Positions 36,697 to 48,400 of a DNA stretch of 64,000 nucleotides are shown here, piece by piece. The position numbers were made by a program, and so were the translations under genes. Under the pieces are notes generated by a model. That model was not told where the DNA came from. It ran no database searches and saw only the letters and a list, made by a program, of their open reading frames with translations. Every line of letters begins with the position of its first letter. Within the stretch, counting starts at the first letter, position 1. This DNA is from Trichopria drosophilae (Eukaryota; Arthropoda; Insecta; Hymenoptera; Diapriidae): positions 203,298,501-203,362,500 of the forward strand of contig CM059582.1 in the NCBI GenBank assembly GCA_030407085.1, read 5' to 3'.

Positions 36697-39116
36697 CTAG
36701 TCTGCTTCGAAAAAGTTAGGAATTGAACAAATATATTGCCGTTCTCCGAAGTCAATTAAAACCATCTTCGACTCAATTTCGGAAATCAATACCAATAACT
36801 CCTTACTACATTCGTTGTCTGCTTTTACAGCCCATATATGTGGCATTCCTATATCTCCAATAGTTAATTTCTCAGTAAGTAATATTGCAGTTTTTAAATG
36901 ACATTCGCCACTACTGTATGAATCTATGATTTCCAAAATTTGCACTATACTTCCCGATTTTAATTTTATAATGCTATTATTCCAGAGTTTGGATCACGTA
37001 TAAATTTTTGTTTGATACAACTGACCGTTAAAAACACTTTTATTGTACGTTTTAGCTTTCATGCATGTATCATTAGAATTGTTACCCGATTCAAAAAATG
37101 TTACACCAACATTTTGCGCGACATTTTGCGTTTGATTTCGCTTACAAAAGAGTTCTTCACAATACGTTTTCGCTACTGACGACAATGAACTTTCATTTAC
37201 GCCCTCTCGATATGCTAATATTTGCAGTGACTTTTTAGCCATCTGTTGTTGAACACCCTTTGGTCCATTCATTAATTGTTTTAATACGAAGATGTTACCT
37301 TCATACGGGAATGCTGATGTTGACCAATATGGTCCCGATTTTCTAACAGACTGCACACAATGAATAAGCGAATGAACATTATACCGCATCGCATTCGTCC
37401 CGTACAGATCTTCAAATTCAGATACAAATTTCAATAAATCAATTTCGCAATTATTTAGTTCCGTTTGGGAGATAGATGTTTGCTGTAAAATATAAACGCT
37501 TCTAACGAATAACCCGTAATGCTGAAGATTCTGCATTGGAAGTACGTCAAAACAAACAGGAATACTGAAATACAGCAACCATGACTTCCAATCTTTCGCC
37601 TTAAAATTCGTATAATTAGCCATTGCCATTGGCAATTTGTGCAATTCTCGAGGTAGTTGAATTTTAACCAATCGCTGATCAATGATCATTTTGCCGTCGC
37701 GATTTATAATTTTTGAAAACAGTTCCCACATGTGCTTCGCTACTCCTAGAATAACTGTATGCATGGCATCAAGTGGAAATCCCCAGACCATATCGAAAGC
37801 CTCTTGTCCTATAAATACTGAATGCCCTTTCACTCCTCTACTGTTGGTCATGACATCTTGCACGTGAGATTCGTGAGTTCGAATTTCAGGTTCGTCAAAT
37901 TGAAAGGGATATCGCATAGTAGTGAGGTGCGATCCAGGATGGTAGCAGTAGCTGCATCCAAAATAGCCGTTGAATTGCATTCTGTTCTGAATAATTGCAC
38001 GAGCTACTGAGTCCACCGTACAACATAACACCATTGGCGAATACACAGTATCTATACCGTCAATATTAAGTTGTATGCTATCCCGTAAATTATTAATTTG
38101 TTTCAGTAACTCTCCTAGGTAGCAATTCATTGATTGAGGATTCGGTTCGTGTTCCACAATCATAATTCCTGCTAGTAGTACATACTTGAAACGAATTTCT
38201 GGTGGCAAATCATTTTATATCAATTGGACAGGCCAGAAACTTCGCTTGGACTTGTGGAACAACGGTGCTCCATCTGTACTAATATTACACGGTAAAGAAG
38301 TGGGATGTTCAGTTATCATTTTACGGTATAATTCTCCACGACTTATATCGGTAATGGATGTATCATTGTACGAATGACGCATCTTGAGCTGTGTTACTAG
38401 AGCTTTTTTAACATTTGTAGTTCGCAGAATTCGATCAATTTGATATCGCAAATCTAATGATACAAACATATTTTTGCTGGACAGAGATATATCATAATTG
38501 CTATCACACGTTTCACACAAATATCGGTTGGAATTAAAACTGCCTTTCGTGGTGGAATACATTATTTTACCGCAACCCGTACAATAATAATGATAACGTA
38601 TTTTCTCATCCGGCGGATCAAATTGCTGTGCGAGTCTGTAGTTTGATATTTTTATTTTATCGTAAGGTGGCCCAGCACATATGTGTATCATTTTTATTAT
38701 GGATTGACGCGCCACATTTGAAGTGCCATATTTTAAACAGTGCCCATCAACCATCGAGATAACATCGTCAACAGTCAATCCAGAATTTGGAAACATAATT
38801 GTACGGTTCGTATTCGTGCGAAACTCCTCTTCAGTTTGTGTATCGTTGTCTACATCGTCTTGCTGTTCTTCATCCTGTGGTTCATCATTTTCGTGATCAG
38901 AAATGTCATCACATTCAGATATGCTGCCAGTGTCAGATAAAGTGTCCTCAATAGAATTTACGTCGTCATCGTCGATATGCATGTGATTTGAATCACGTGA
39001 CTCGTCTTCAAATTGTCTGCATTGTTCGGCTACATAAGTATTATCGGCGTCATCACTTATTTCTGCAGCAGTTGCTCCATTATTGCAAAGGTAATTAGAA
39101 TCTTGAAAATTTGCTT
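36697..39116 (-). pseudogene. CMC/EnSpm-type (tnp2-like) transposase with two in-frame stops
   Basis: One continuous minus-strand frame runs from an acceptor (TTTATAG before 39116) to the stop at 36697. It is broken only by TAA (38217-38215, inside PVQLI*NDLPPEIRF) and TGA (36996-36994). In order: a long acidic N-terminus (DDISDHENDEPQDEEQQDD), a C4-like finger (YYCTGCGK ... CETCDSNY), NISTDGAPLF with a candidate first Asp, FGCSYCYHPG with CxxC, and FPLDAMHTVILGVAKHMWEL with a candidate second Asp. The SGPYWSTSAFPYEGN block supplies a candidate Glu. The DxMHxxxLGVxKHxW block is what I know from tnp2/CACTA-like transposases (recall). The 5' exon is missing. A mariner lies about 600 bp upstream and may separate it. 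Few mutations suggest recent inactivation. Confidence 0.75.
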
Positions 39117-39710
39117 CTATAAACATAAAGAATATATAAAGTTTTCTTCACAATTAACTAGGTAGTATGTAATTAACGTACACTGTTGAAAGTGACGATG
39201 TAATTTTGGATCAAAAAAGTAGTTTTGTATTGTTTATTTCACACGTCGCGATGGAAAAAAACCATTTTAGTCAAACAAAAAAAAATCTTAGGTCAAGATA
39301 GCTGAAGACCATGGCTGTTATGACCGGAGCTATTTATGCCGGTGCGACAAGTTACAGAAGCTGCGGCACTCTTCTGTATATATACAAGGGCTACTCCAAC
39401 AAATATCATAGGCTCAAAACATTATTTCTTTTCTGGGGTTTTCGACTACTTATGTCTAGAAAAGGAGATATGGAAATGTAGATAGGTCCGGCGCCTCAAT
39501 TAATAGCGCCGTAGGGAATACAATGATTTAACGTCTGAATTTTCAGATATACACTGAGAGAAAAATGTGATATTAAATACTAAAATTTGTGGTTGAATAT
39601 GCCCCAACAACGACATACCGTATTTTTTACTACTATCAATTTGTATTTAATGTATAGTATTAGATACCCCTTGTAGTTGCAGTAATTACCACAACACTAG
39701 TGATATTATA

Positions 39711-40912
39711 CAGGGTGATCCAAAAGTCCCGGAACAGCAAAATATCTCAGCGGGAGTGCATTTTCGGGGAAAATGTTTTAGACAAAAGTTTAAGGATTTT
39801 TCCCTGGCTATTTAATGGCGATATTGAATTTGACCTTGAACATGACCTTGAAGGTTATTTCAAGGTCAAGTTAATTTTTTTAAATGGGAACCCCTATTTT
39901 TTTTCACGGATTCGGAAAGAGCACAAAATTTGACGTCCGAATATGCTATGGCCGTTTTTTTCGGCAAGGTCATTTCAAGGTGAAACTTAAAACTCCCGTG
40001 ACGGCGAAATATCTCAGAGGGTGTGCATTTCTTTGGAAATTGTTTCAGACAAAAGTTTAAGGATTTTTCCCGGGCTATTTAATGGTAGCACAGAATTTGA
40101 CCTTGAACATAACCTTCAAGGTTATTTCAAGGTCAAGTTTGTTTTTTTTAATGGAAACTGCTATTTTTTTTCACGGATTCGGAGAGAGCACAAAATTTTA
40201 CGTCCAAATATGCTATGGCCGTTTTTTTCGGCAATGTCATTTCAAGGCCAAACTTAAAACTCCCGGAACAGCGAATTAACTCAGCAAGAGGTCATTTTCG
40301 GGTAAAATGTTTCAGACAAAAGTTTCAGGATTTTTTCCGGGATATTTAATGCTAGCATAAAATTTGACCTTGAAAATTACCTTGAAGATTATTCTCAGGT
40401 CAAGATTATTTTTTTTTTTAATTGGAACCCCGTTTCATTTTCTTAACGAAGTTATGAGGATCTTCCGGTATTGAGAGTGGTTAAATTCATTTTGTTCAGT
40501 CGATGCTATTACTGGACGATCTGCTCTAGGGAGATCCTTTACAGTGCCGTAAACTTCGAAACAATTTATTGTTCTGCCAAAAGTCGATTTAGGAATCAGT
40601 TCCTGTCCCTCGCTTGTCCTCTAATTTTGTAAATAGAATAATAAACTGTTTAAAAAAAGTGTATACATACATCTTACGCAACACTTGTGCAAAGTGAACT
40701 TGGCGCGCGAACAGCGACAGAGAGCACGAGTCACCAGCGAAGTAAATAAACAACATACATTCACATTGAATTTATACATACGTGTACAGTCTTATAAGGT
40801 TACATTTTGGTCTTAACTTTATCGTTTTGTGAGATACATGGATTTCCTATCTAAACGCCTTTCCTATCTAAACGTATTAAGCATCATTTCAGTAACAAAA
40901 TACATACGTATA
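39711..40912 (+). repeat. Left terminal inverted repeat of the mariner
   Basis: Contains three related sub-blocks of about 280-300 bp (near 39730, 40010 and 40265), each with GACAAAAGTTTAAGGATTTT or a close variant followed by TTGACCTTGAA motifs. The arm is therefore itself built from direct repeats. Its inner part (40442-40620) is a degraded transposase fragment, and it ends at CATACGTATA. Confidence 0.9.
40442..40620 (-). pseudogene. Degraded transposase HTH fragment inside the left arm
   Basis: On the minus strand it parallels the coding stretch at about 41980-42150, as PKSTFGRTINCFEVYGTVKD against PKSTVSRTINRFEVHGTVKD-like residues of the intact gene (ISKSTVSRTINRF). It has many substitutions. 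The same relic is present in the right arm at about 42483-42661, in the other orientation. Confidence 0.75.
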
Positions 40913-40928
40913 TTTCGTACAAAGAGCA

Positions 40929-41010
40929 ATGGCTGCGCTAAGTGAACGAGAAAGAATAACCATTCTCATGATGAGAGGCTGGGGTGATAACGGTCGGGTT
41001 TACACCTCTT
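40929..41010 (+). pseudogene. Isolated N-terminal start of a mariner transposase
   Basis: An ATG opens MAALSERERITILMMRGWGD, which I recognise as the usual N-terminal end of such transposases. It then runs out of homology and into a GTGTGC microsatellite. The intact transposase on the other strand begins at MRRENMRTLF and lacks precisely this piece, so the first ~25 residues appear to have been separated from the body by an inversion or arm conversion. It starts 16 bp inside the left arm boundary. Confidence 0.7.
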
Positions 41011-41048
41011 CGGGGTGCTTTGTTCAGGTGGTTCCCCTCGCCGTCACC

Positions 41049-41112
41049 TGTGCGTGTGCGTGTGCGTGTGCGTGTGCGTGTGCGTGTGCGTGTGCGTGTG
41101 TGTGTGTGTGGG
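41049..41112. repeat. (TGTGCG)n microsatellite
   Basis: Ten or so near-perfect TGTGCG units ending in a TG run, within the mariner centre between the plus-strand N-terminal fragment and the transposase 3' end. Confidence 0.9.
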
Positions 41113-41173
41113 TGTCCCCAGACAGTTAAGGCAAGATGGGTATACTAAGATTTTGATGAAATTATGTATCTTA

Positions 41174-42190
41174 CTAAAGCTTATGCTCAAAGTGATTGCC
41201 ATGAACTTCTTGGCAATATCCCAAGCGATTATAAAAAGTCGATACGACTTTTTTAATCATATCTGGTTCAATAGCCGCGATCTCATCCCGTATTCGTTGT
41301 TTTACTTCCTCAATATTCACCGGTTTCGTTCGATACACTCTATCTTTGAGATAACCCCATAGAAAATAGTCAAGGGGCGTAAGATCCGGAGATCTTGGTG
41401 GCCATTCTATTATACCCCTTCGACCTATCCACCGTTCTGCGAATACATCACTCAAATAATTGCGAACATCTGTTGCATAATGGGGTGCTGCACCATCTTG
41501 CTGAAACCAAGTCTGATCGAAATCCTCGCCTACAATAACCTGAATAGCAGGGATGATGTCGTCCCTCAACATATCGTGGTATTTTTGACCAGTAAGGGTA
41601 CCCTCGATGAAGAAGGGCCCAACTACCGCATTGTTTATAATACCTGCCCATACGTTTACTTTTTCAGGATATTGAGTAGAACGACTATCGACCATCCAAT
41701 TAGGATTGGTTTCACTCCAATAAGACATGTTATGTCTATTGATTGCCCCATTTAAGAAGAATGTAGCTTCATCAGAAAATACGATGCGATTCAAGAAACC
41801 GGCATCAGCATCTATTCGATTCATCATTAATTCCGCAAACTGTAGGCGTCTATCAGGATCGTCTTCATTCAATTGTTGTACGAGTCTAACTTTGTATGGG
41901 TGAAATTTTAAGTTTTTAGTTAAGATCCGTTGTACTGTACCGTAACATAAGTCGTGCTGCTGTTTAACTTTCCTGATGGAAGTATGAGGATCTTCCGTTA
42001 TTGACAGCGCGACATTCAACTCATTTTCTTCAGTTGATGCTGTTACTGGACGACCTGCTCTTGGGAGATCCTTCACAGTACCGTGAACTTCAAAACGATT
42101 TATTGTTCTGCTAACAGTAGATTTAGAAATCGGTTCTCGTCCCTCTCTAAATGATGCGTTAAATAAGGTTCGCATATTCTCTCTACGCAT
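41174..42190 (-). CDS. Mariner transposase, DD41D, 338 aa, intact frame
   Basis: Cut-and-paste transposase acting in the nucleus on the element's terminal repeats. Two helix-turn-helix stretches (ISKSTVSRTINRF at 21-33; SIRKVKQQHDLCYGTVQRIL at 71-90) flank RAGRP (45-49). Catalytic triad by position: D140 in VFSDEATFF, D232 in QQDGAAPHY, D274 in RSPDLTPLDYFLWG. There are 41 residues between the second and third, which is the DD41D (rosa-like) spacing. I kept the start at 42190 because the frame upstream lies in the inverted repeat. The usual N-terminal MRGWGD block is absent and found instead at 40929 on the other strand, so binding may be impaired. No stop or frameshift. Alternative: a few upstream residues could be added by splicing. 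Confidence 0.92.
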   Translation of the reverse strand: MRRENMRTLFNASFREGREPISKSTVSRTINRFEVHGTVKDLPRAGRPVTASTEENELNVALSITEDPHTSIRKVKQQHDLCYGTVQRILTKNLKFHPYKVRLVQQLNEDDPDRRLQFAELMMNRIDADAGFLNRIVFSDEATFFLNGAINRHNMSYWSETNPNWMVDSRSTQYPEKVNVWAGIINNAVVGPFFIEGTLTGQKYHDMLRDDIIPAIQVIVGEDFDQTWFQQDGAAPHYATDVRNYLSDVFAERWIGRRGIIEWPPRSPDLTPLDYFLWGYLKDRVYRTKPVNIEEVKQRIRDEIAAIEPDMIKKVVSTFYNRLGYCQEVHGNHFEHKL

Positions 42191-42191
42191 C

Positions 42192-43392
42192 TATACGTAT
42201 GTATTTTGTTACTGAAATGATGCTTAATACGTTTAGATAGGAAAGGCGTTTAGATAGGAAATCCATGTATCTCACAAAACGATAAAGTTAAGACCAAAAT
42301 GTAACCTTATAAGACTGTACACGTATGTATAAATTCAATGTGAATGTATGTTGTTTATTTACTTCGCTGGTGACTCGTGCTCTCTGTCGCTGTTCGCGCG
42401 CCAAGTTCACTTTGCACAAGTGTTGCGTAAGATGTATGTATACACTTTTTTTAAACAGTTTATTATTCTATTTACAAAATTAGAGGACAAGCGAGGGACA
42501 GGAACTGATTCCTAAATCGACTTTTGGCAGAACAATAAATTGTTTCGAAGTTTACGGCACTGTAAAGGATCTCCCTAGAGCAGATCGTCCAGTAATAGCA
42601 TCGACTGAACAAAATGAATTTAACCACTCTCAATACCGGAAGATCCTCATAACTTCGTTAAGAAAATGAAACGGGGTTCCAATTAAAAAAAAAAATAATC
42701 TTGACCTGAGAATAATCTTCAAGGTAATTTTCAAGGTCAAATTTTATGCTAGCATTAAATATCCCGGAAAAAATCCTGAAACTTTTGTCTGAAACATTTT
42801 ACCCGAAAATGACCTCTTGCTGAGTTAATTCGCTGTTCCGGGAGTTTTAAGTTTGGCCTTGAAATGACATTGCCGAAAAAAACGGCCATAGCATATTTGG
42901 ACGTAAAATTTTGTGCTCTCTCCGAATCCGTGAAAAAAAATAGCAGTTTCCATTAAAAAAAACAAACTTGACCTTGAAATAACCTTGAAGGTTATGTTCA
43001 AGGTCAAATTCTGTGCTACCATTAAATAGCCCGGGAAAAATCCTTAAACTTTTGTCTGAAACAATTTCCAAAGAAATGCACACCCTCTGAGATATTTCGC
43101 CGTCACGGGAGTTTTAAGTTTCACCTTGAAATGACCTTGCCGAAAAAAACGGCCATAGCATATTCGGACGTCAAATTTTGTGCTCTTTCCGAATCCGTGA
43201 AAAAAATAGGGGTTCCCATTTAAAAAAATTAACTTGACCTTGAAATAACCTTCAAGGTCATGTTCAAGGTCAAATTCAATATCGCCATTAAATAGCCAGG
43301 GAAAAATCCTTAAACTTTTGTCTAAAACATTTTCCCCGAAAATGCACTCCCGCTGAGATATTTTGCTGTTCCGGGACTTTTGGATCACCCTG
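42192..43392 (-). repeat. Right terminal inverted repeat of the mariner
   Basis: Mirror image of the left arm, starting TATACGTATG two bases beyond the transposase start codon region. It carries the same internal direct repeats and the same transposase relic (about 42483-42661) in inverted orientation. Length differs from the left arm by a single base in an A run. Confidence 0.9.
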
Positions 43393-43394
43393 TA

Positions 43395-44314
43395 TAATAC
43401 TCTAAATATTATTCAATACTATACATGTTCCTTTGAAAAATAAAAATATCAAAAATTAATTTTTATTTATACTCTTATTTTATATTTTTTAATGATTGGT
43501 ATATTTTATTTCTAACGAAACGTTTAAAATTTTATTTTTACTTCATATACAATGAATATTTGTATACATTTATACCAACAAACTAGTACATAAATAATAA
43601 CGATTAATAGACAAAGAATACATTTAAATATTTTTACAAATGAATCTCCTATAGGGCGCAAGTTTGTTCTTTTCCGATTACCGCTCGCAGAATACATGTA
43701 TCTTTCGCACGCACGCTTCTTTCTTACCATACGATTTCGGTTTCTTATATACGAAGTGAATACCTATTTCACTGCTTGTGAAAGTAGTACAAGTGGCCTC
43801 AAGCCATCTGCTGGATGACTTGACAACTGATCTTCGCTGAAAGCTTCAAGACGATAGCGTCTTCTGGCGCATGCGCAAGAAAAGATACAAGAAGCGAAGC
43901 TGATCAATTCAAATATGTAATTTTTTGCATTTTTTTTACCTACAGGTAAGGAATGTGATTTCACAAGGCTGATGAACGAATTGAGGACTGGGTTAATGAT
44001 TTTTTTTTTGTATTTTTTTCACGGTTAGGCAAAAAATGGGATTTTACACAGCCGATTTTAACATTTTCCATCGCATCTTTGTTCTGTCATATATATTTTT
44101 ATAATTTTCTTTTTTTAACTTTAACGTTTATACTAAATAAAAAATGTTGAAAATTAATAGCATATATATTAGAAGTATGTTTATTTTTTTAAAATCTAAT
44201 ATATCAACTCATTTTTCAGAAAGACTACGCAACTTCGTAAATGTTGTCATCAGTAAGGTAGTAAGTAGGAAGTAATTTGTTTTAAAACACTGTATTTTAT
44301 TGAAATAAATACTT
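43395..44314. other. Stretch between the mariner and the copy B transposase
   Basis: AT-rich with no recognised gene. It is the other flank of the mariner insertion site, so upstream exons of the 36697-39116 transposase could lie here. I could not identify any. Confidence 0.35.
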
Positions 44315-46459
44315 TTACATGTGGTTCGGAATAACCACCATTTTAACATTGTTTATTTCTGTGTATGCACAGCATACGTTACAATACAAGTTGTCACTAT
44401 TAATAATATCAATGTTTCCCGTACTTTTTACCATGTGCGCGAAATGATGTTCGTCAAAGCCTATTGTTATAAGGCGCTCGTAAATGAAAAAGGATACTTT
44501 ATAATTGTTCTCCAAATATATCTTTGAAATAACACCAAATAGAAAACGCTCGTCTTCTGTGCCTATAATAATAATACAATTTCTTTTGAATGTCGTCCCA
44601 TTAATTTTAGCCCAGTTTGTTAAAACTCCGTTGCTTGTAGAGATACAAGTTACCACATTTGGAAAGGAAGCATACTTACTTATGTCAATTTTTGAAACTT
44701 TAAATGTCTTTCCAAATGTGATTAGAGTTTCATGTTGTCGGTCTGTTAGAAGTTGTGCTGAATATCCTAACTGATGTCTTATGGCTAAAGAATGGGTGAC
44801 ATTAACTCTAGAACTTATATTTAAAGCTTTTAATTTAAATTTTTTGTGAAAGGCTTCAAATCGCATGCTTGAAAGCAAATATATCGGACCAGACATAACA
44901 AATATATGTGCGTAGTGTATGAGAACGTGATATTTAAACGTTAAATTTGATTTTGTTAATTTCAGATACATCTGATTATGCTCAACAACTAAATCACTAA
45001 TTGTTTGGAAACACTCCCTTTGAAGACTTGTAGCAGTCAAGATATCAACAAGCTTTCGAAGACATTTGTATAATTCCCATGGGGTATAATCCTCCGGAAT
45101 CAGATCTCCCACGAGTATGCCAAAGTTTCTAATTAAAAACAGCATTTCGGAAGCGGATAATCTCAGTCGGTCATTTCAGATATCATCTAATTTCATTTCT
45201 GGAGGATAATTTGTTCCTTCAATGTAACATTTGAATAGTTTTATTCTGTAGTTCAACGTATCGATATTAAACAGCCGGTGAGTAATAATTGAAGATTGTA
45301 AAATGAATAGGAAATCCTGTTTGCCAACTCCCTCCAAAATATCGTGCATAAAATCGACACAATAATTTGTGGTCACATGAAAACCAGGAAGATCGTTAAA
45401 AACGCACCCCTTTTTTATTCCCGTGAGCTTTGGGATTTTCATTGCAGAATCCTCATTGTAATTATCTATGTTTCGAAGATAATCGAGGTTATCACTGCAT
45501 GCTCTGTCCCGTAACGTTTTTGGCATACGACAGAATCTGCAGCACATATTTCCCGTGAATCCTTCGATAAACCCTAATACAGAGTTTTGCCCCAAATTGT
45601 CACCCAAAATTAGCCCCAAGTCAAAATATATCGTTTCTTCAATTCCCATGCTTCGTACACGAATGCCTACAAGTTTTAAATATTTTAACTCATCGACTAA
45701 AGTTTTGAAAACTGATTCATCACCATATGTTTTTCGATAACTGGTCTTAAACAATAATGTTAAATATATATTTCGTAATTTAGAAATATATTCTGGAGGC
45801 AGATTCGGTATGGATACATAAACACCGCCTAATTTGTTTATTCCCGAGTGCGAACCAAGAGGATTTCCGACCTCATAGTCGTCGTAATATACGAAAAGAG
45901 GGAGAACAAATTGATCTTCGCGGAATTTACTCAATTTTTGTTGCCAGAGTTGTCCTTGAATAAAATTGGACAAGATTCCCTTCTCATTTTTTAGATAAAG
46001 CATGTAGCTTTTTAAATCTTTTAAAATTCCGGGAATTTCTAGAATTTTTACAAGCATATCACGTAACGGTATAAATGAAACCGTAACCTCTGCGGGAACA
46101 AATTTTTTTATACCATTCTTCGTTTTTAATTTGTGCGTACTACCAATTACTATCTGCTGTGGCTCTACATAAATATCCATTTCTTTAAATGTTTTTATAC
46201 ATTTATACTCATTCGTGCAATCCTTTATAGAGTTACTGGCACTGGGAAAAGCTCGGGAAATATTGTGAATAATTTCATCAGGCACGTTAAAACTTCGAAG
46301 TTTGTTACAGATACTATCATTTAATTGCGACGTTTGATTCATAAATAGATCCCTTACTTCTTTCAATATTCCAAATACGTGTTTTCTAGGCATTGCTTCA
46401 TTTTGCAATAGTCTGGCAGCGAATAAAATAAATTCGTTATTTTCATCCTTTTCTTTCAA
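44315..46459 (-). pseudogene. ORF2 of the two-gene transposon (copy B): CMC-like transposase with one in-frame TGA
   Basis: The frame from 46459 continues to 44315, interrupted only by TGA at 45178-45176 between MKLDDI and NDRLRLSASEML. Landmarks: YYDDYEVGNPLGSHSGINK, ILGDNLGQN (candidate first Asp), GNMCCRFCRMP (CxxC), NYCVDFMHDILEGV (candidate second Asp), KYHVLIHYAHIF, and SGPIYLLSSMRFEAFHKKF (candidate Glu). The same order of blocks occurs in the tnp2-like gene at 36697-39116, so I place both in the CMC superfamily by comparison inside this window. It is the fuller relative of the truncated ORF at 32930-33884. The 5' end is uncertain: the frame opens with TTG at 46459, preceded by a possible acceptor, AACTAAAG. 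Confidence 0.7.
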
Positions 46460-46909
46460 ATTTATCTTTAGTTACAGGTGTAGGGGAAGGTTGGACATTA
46501 ACAATTGTGGGGCATTACTAGTTGGCTCCTATAGGAATGAAACTGTATATCCGATTAAAGTCTCGTTCACACTTAAAAGCCGTATCTAATGAAAAATCAA
46601 TGCACGAAAATCATTTTCATATTATATCTTTCTATACTAATTTTTATCTATAATTAAGCAAATGTTGCAAAATATTTATTTAGTTCTTTTGTCTAACCGC
46701 AAAAGAATTTCCATATAATTTTAGTTTTAAAAACACAATGTTTTAAATTCTTTTAAAATGAAAATATACTTCTAAAATTAGCAATTGGTTTCGCTCCACG
46801 TTTTTGAAATGTCTGAAATAAAATAAGAGTTGCTTGGCTTGCATAGAGTCGTCATAACTCAGAATACAAACGAGTTACATAAAACTAATGCAGAGTAAAA
46901 TTGCAACTA

Positions 46910-47189
46910 CACGGAAAGAAGGAAATGGTTGGCCTAACGAAATAAATATTTAGACCAACTAAAAAAGATAGTAAAAATTGTAATTCCATATGCGCTTAAT
47001 ATTTTATTAGATAGCTTTAACAGGTCAAAAATACTTATTAATTTTTGAATGGTACTTTATACTACTTGATATACGTGATTCAACAATCGAGAAAACTTTC
47101 AAGTAATATCATTAATAACCTCCAGCAAGTGATATCAAAATTCCAAGTATTTTTGAGATAGTTAGACCATCTATCTTATTTTTTTCGTG
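46910..47189. mobile_element. TA-flanked MITE with CACGGAAA termini
   Basis: Starts CACGGAAAGAAGGAAATGG and ends ATTTTTTTCGTG, with TA on both sides (46908-46909, 47190-47191). Inner matches GGTTGGCCTAAC/GTTAGACCATC extend the inverted repeat. It is 280 bp and non-coding, lying where the middle exons of copy B ORF1 would be expected. Confidence 0.7.
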
Positions 47190-47421
47190 TAAAGAATCTT
47201 TCAAATAGTAAAAATGAGTTCCCGATTTCTCTTTAAATAAAATTTGTATTCCCAAAGCTCGTTAAGTAATTGGTAATGTCCCACCTTCCACCTATATGTA
47301 GTTGGTTTGAAAAATGATGAAAATAAGAAAAATAAATATCTAACAGGCGTTATTTTGTAAAAAAATAACAGTTGCCACGTTATTCTGAAAAATAAAAAGT
47401 TAATAAATCACCGAATCTTAC

Positions 47422-48400
47422 TTTCTATCAGGATTTCCTTGAAGAAACTTGTCTATGATTATTCGTACTAACGTACGTCTGTTTAGAATTTGATGCTGTG
47501 AATATGATTCTAACAGGACGACACCTTCGTTTACACTTCTTAATATATTTTTCACATGGTCTGCAGGAACATCATCAATGTGAGCATCTTTTTTCGGAAC
47601 CTCTTCTTTATCAACATTTATGGCTGCATCTTCCTCAATGTCGATCTCAATATCGGATTCGTTATTCTGCAGACTATTGTCAGTTGACACAATGTCACCG
47701 TTAGCGTTTTTATCATTATAGTTATCCACTGTGCCAAGTCCATCTAAAATTACTTTCTCCACGTTTGCAGACAATGGGGTGCTTCCACGGAGTTCACATG
47801 TCTAGTGTAAGTCATAAATTGCATAAATATATGGAAAGTATACAAATAGTATTTAGCATTCTACTATTACCCACAATATTTTTGAAATGAAACTGACCGA
47901 CAAAAGTGGAAAAAGTTGATATTTATTTCCAAAAATTGCTACTCGGGTATTTTCTTAGTGAATAATGTTAAATGTTTAAAATTCACATCAGGTTTGTAAT
48001 CAGCAATACTGAAACTCCCTGAGGTGATACTTTGATATATTGAATTTTAAAAAACTGATCATAACTCGAATAGTGATTTCTGAAAGCATGAATCAAATAA
48101 AAGCAACTACGAAAACCTATTACAAAGCGAATCTCCAGAATAGATCCCCATATCGACAGAAAGGTTTTTAAAAATAAAAGTGTAATAGAAAATGAAAAAT
48201 TATTACCGCCCAAAAAAATGAAATAAATATCCCAAGAAAGAAATAAAAAAACTAATGTAAACATACAAACCAAAAAACCATTACTTTTTTGAAAATATCT
48301 CTGTAATGTTTTAATTTTGTCCGTATGCCAATCTGTTGTACCAAACTATCGACGTCTTTGTCAGATAAAAGGGGAAATGTTTCTTCATCAATACAATTTT
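47422..48400 (-). pseudogene. ORF1 of the two-gene transposon (copy B): SAM exon and following exon
   Basis: Exon 48400-48285 (after TTTTATACAG, before GTAATG) encodes CIDEETFPLLSDKDVDSLVQ and LKHYRDIFKK, a convincing SAM domain. These usually mediate protein-protein contacts. Exon 47801-47422 (after CTAG, before GTAAGA) encodes an acidic linker and LESYSQHQILNRRTLVRI, which aligns with exon 30783-30933 of copy A. The exons use the same phases in both copies (start phase 1, end phase 2 for the pair). The later exons of copy A have no counterpart between 46460 and 47421, so copy B ORF1 is internally deleted. It lies upstream of the copy B transposase on the same strand, repeating the copy A order. 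Confidence 0.62.

Larger units (their letters stand above)
39711..43392. mobile_element. Mariner (DD41D, rosa-like) with 1.2-kb inverted repeats
   Basis: The element begins CAGGGTGATCCAAAAGTCCC at 39711 and ends with its exact reverse complement at 43392. TA flanks both sides (39709-39710, 43393-43394), as expected for Tc1/mariner. The left arm 39711-40912 and right arm 42192-43392 are near-perfect inverted copies. The 1.28-kb centre holds an intact minus-strand transposase, a short plus-strand transposase start and a microsatellite. Very few differences between arms point to a young or gene-converted element. Total length is 3,682 bp. Confidence 0.93.

Noticed and set aside
40929..41129. 66-aa plus-strand ORF as a gene
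   Set aside because: Only its first ~25 residues match a transposase N-terminus; the rest is translated microsatellite (CACAC).
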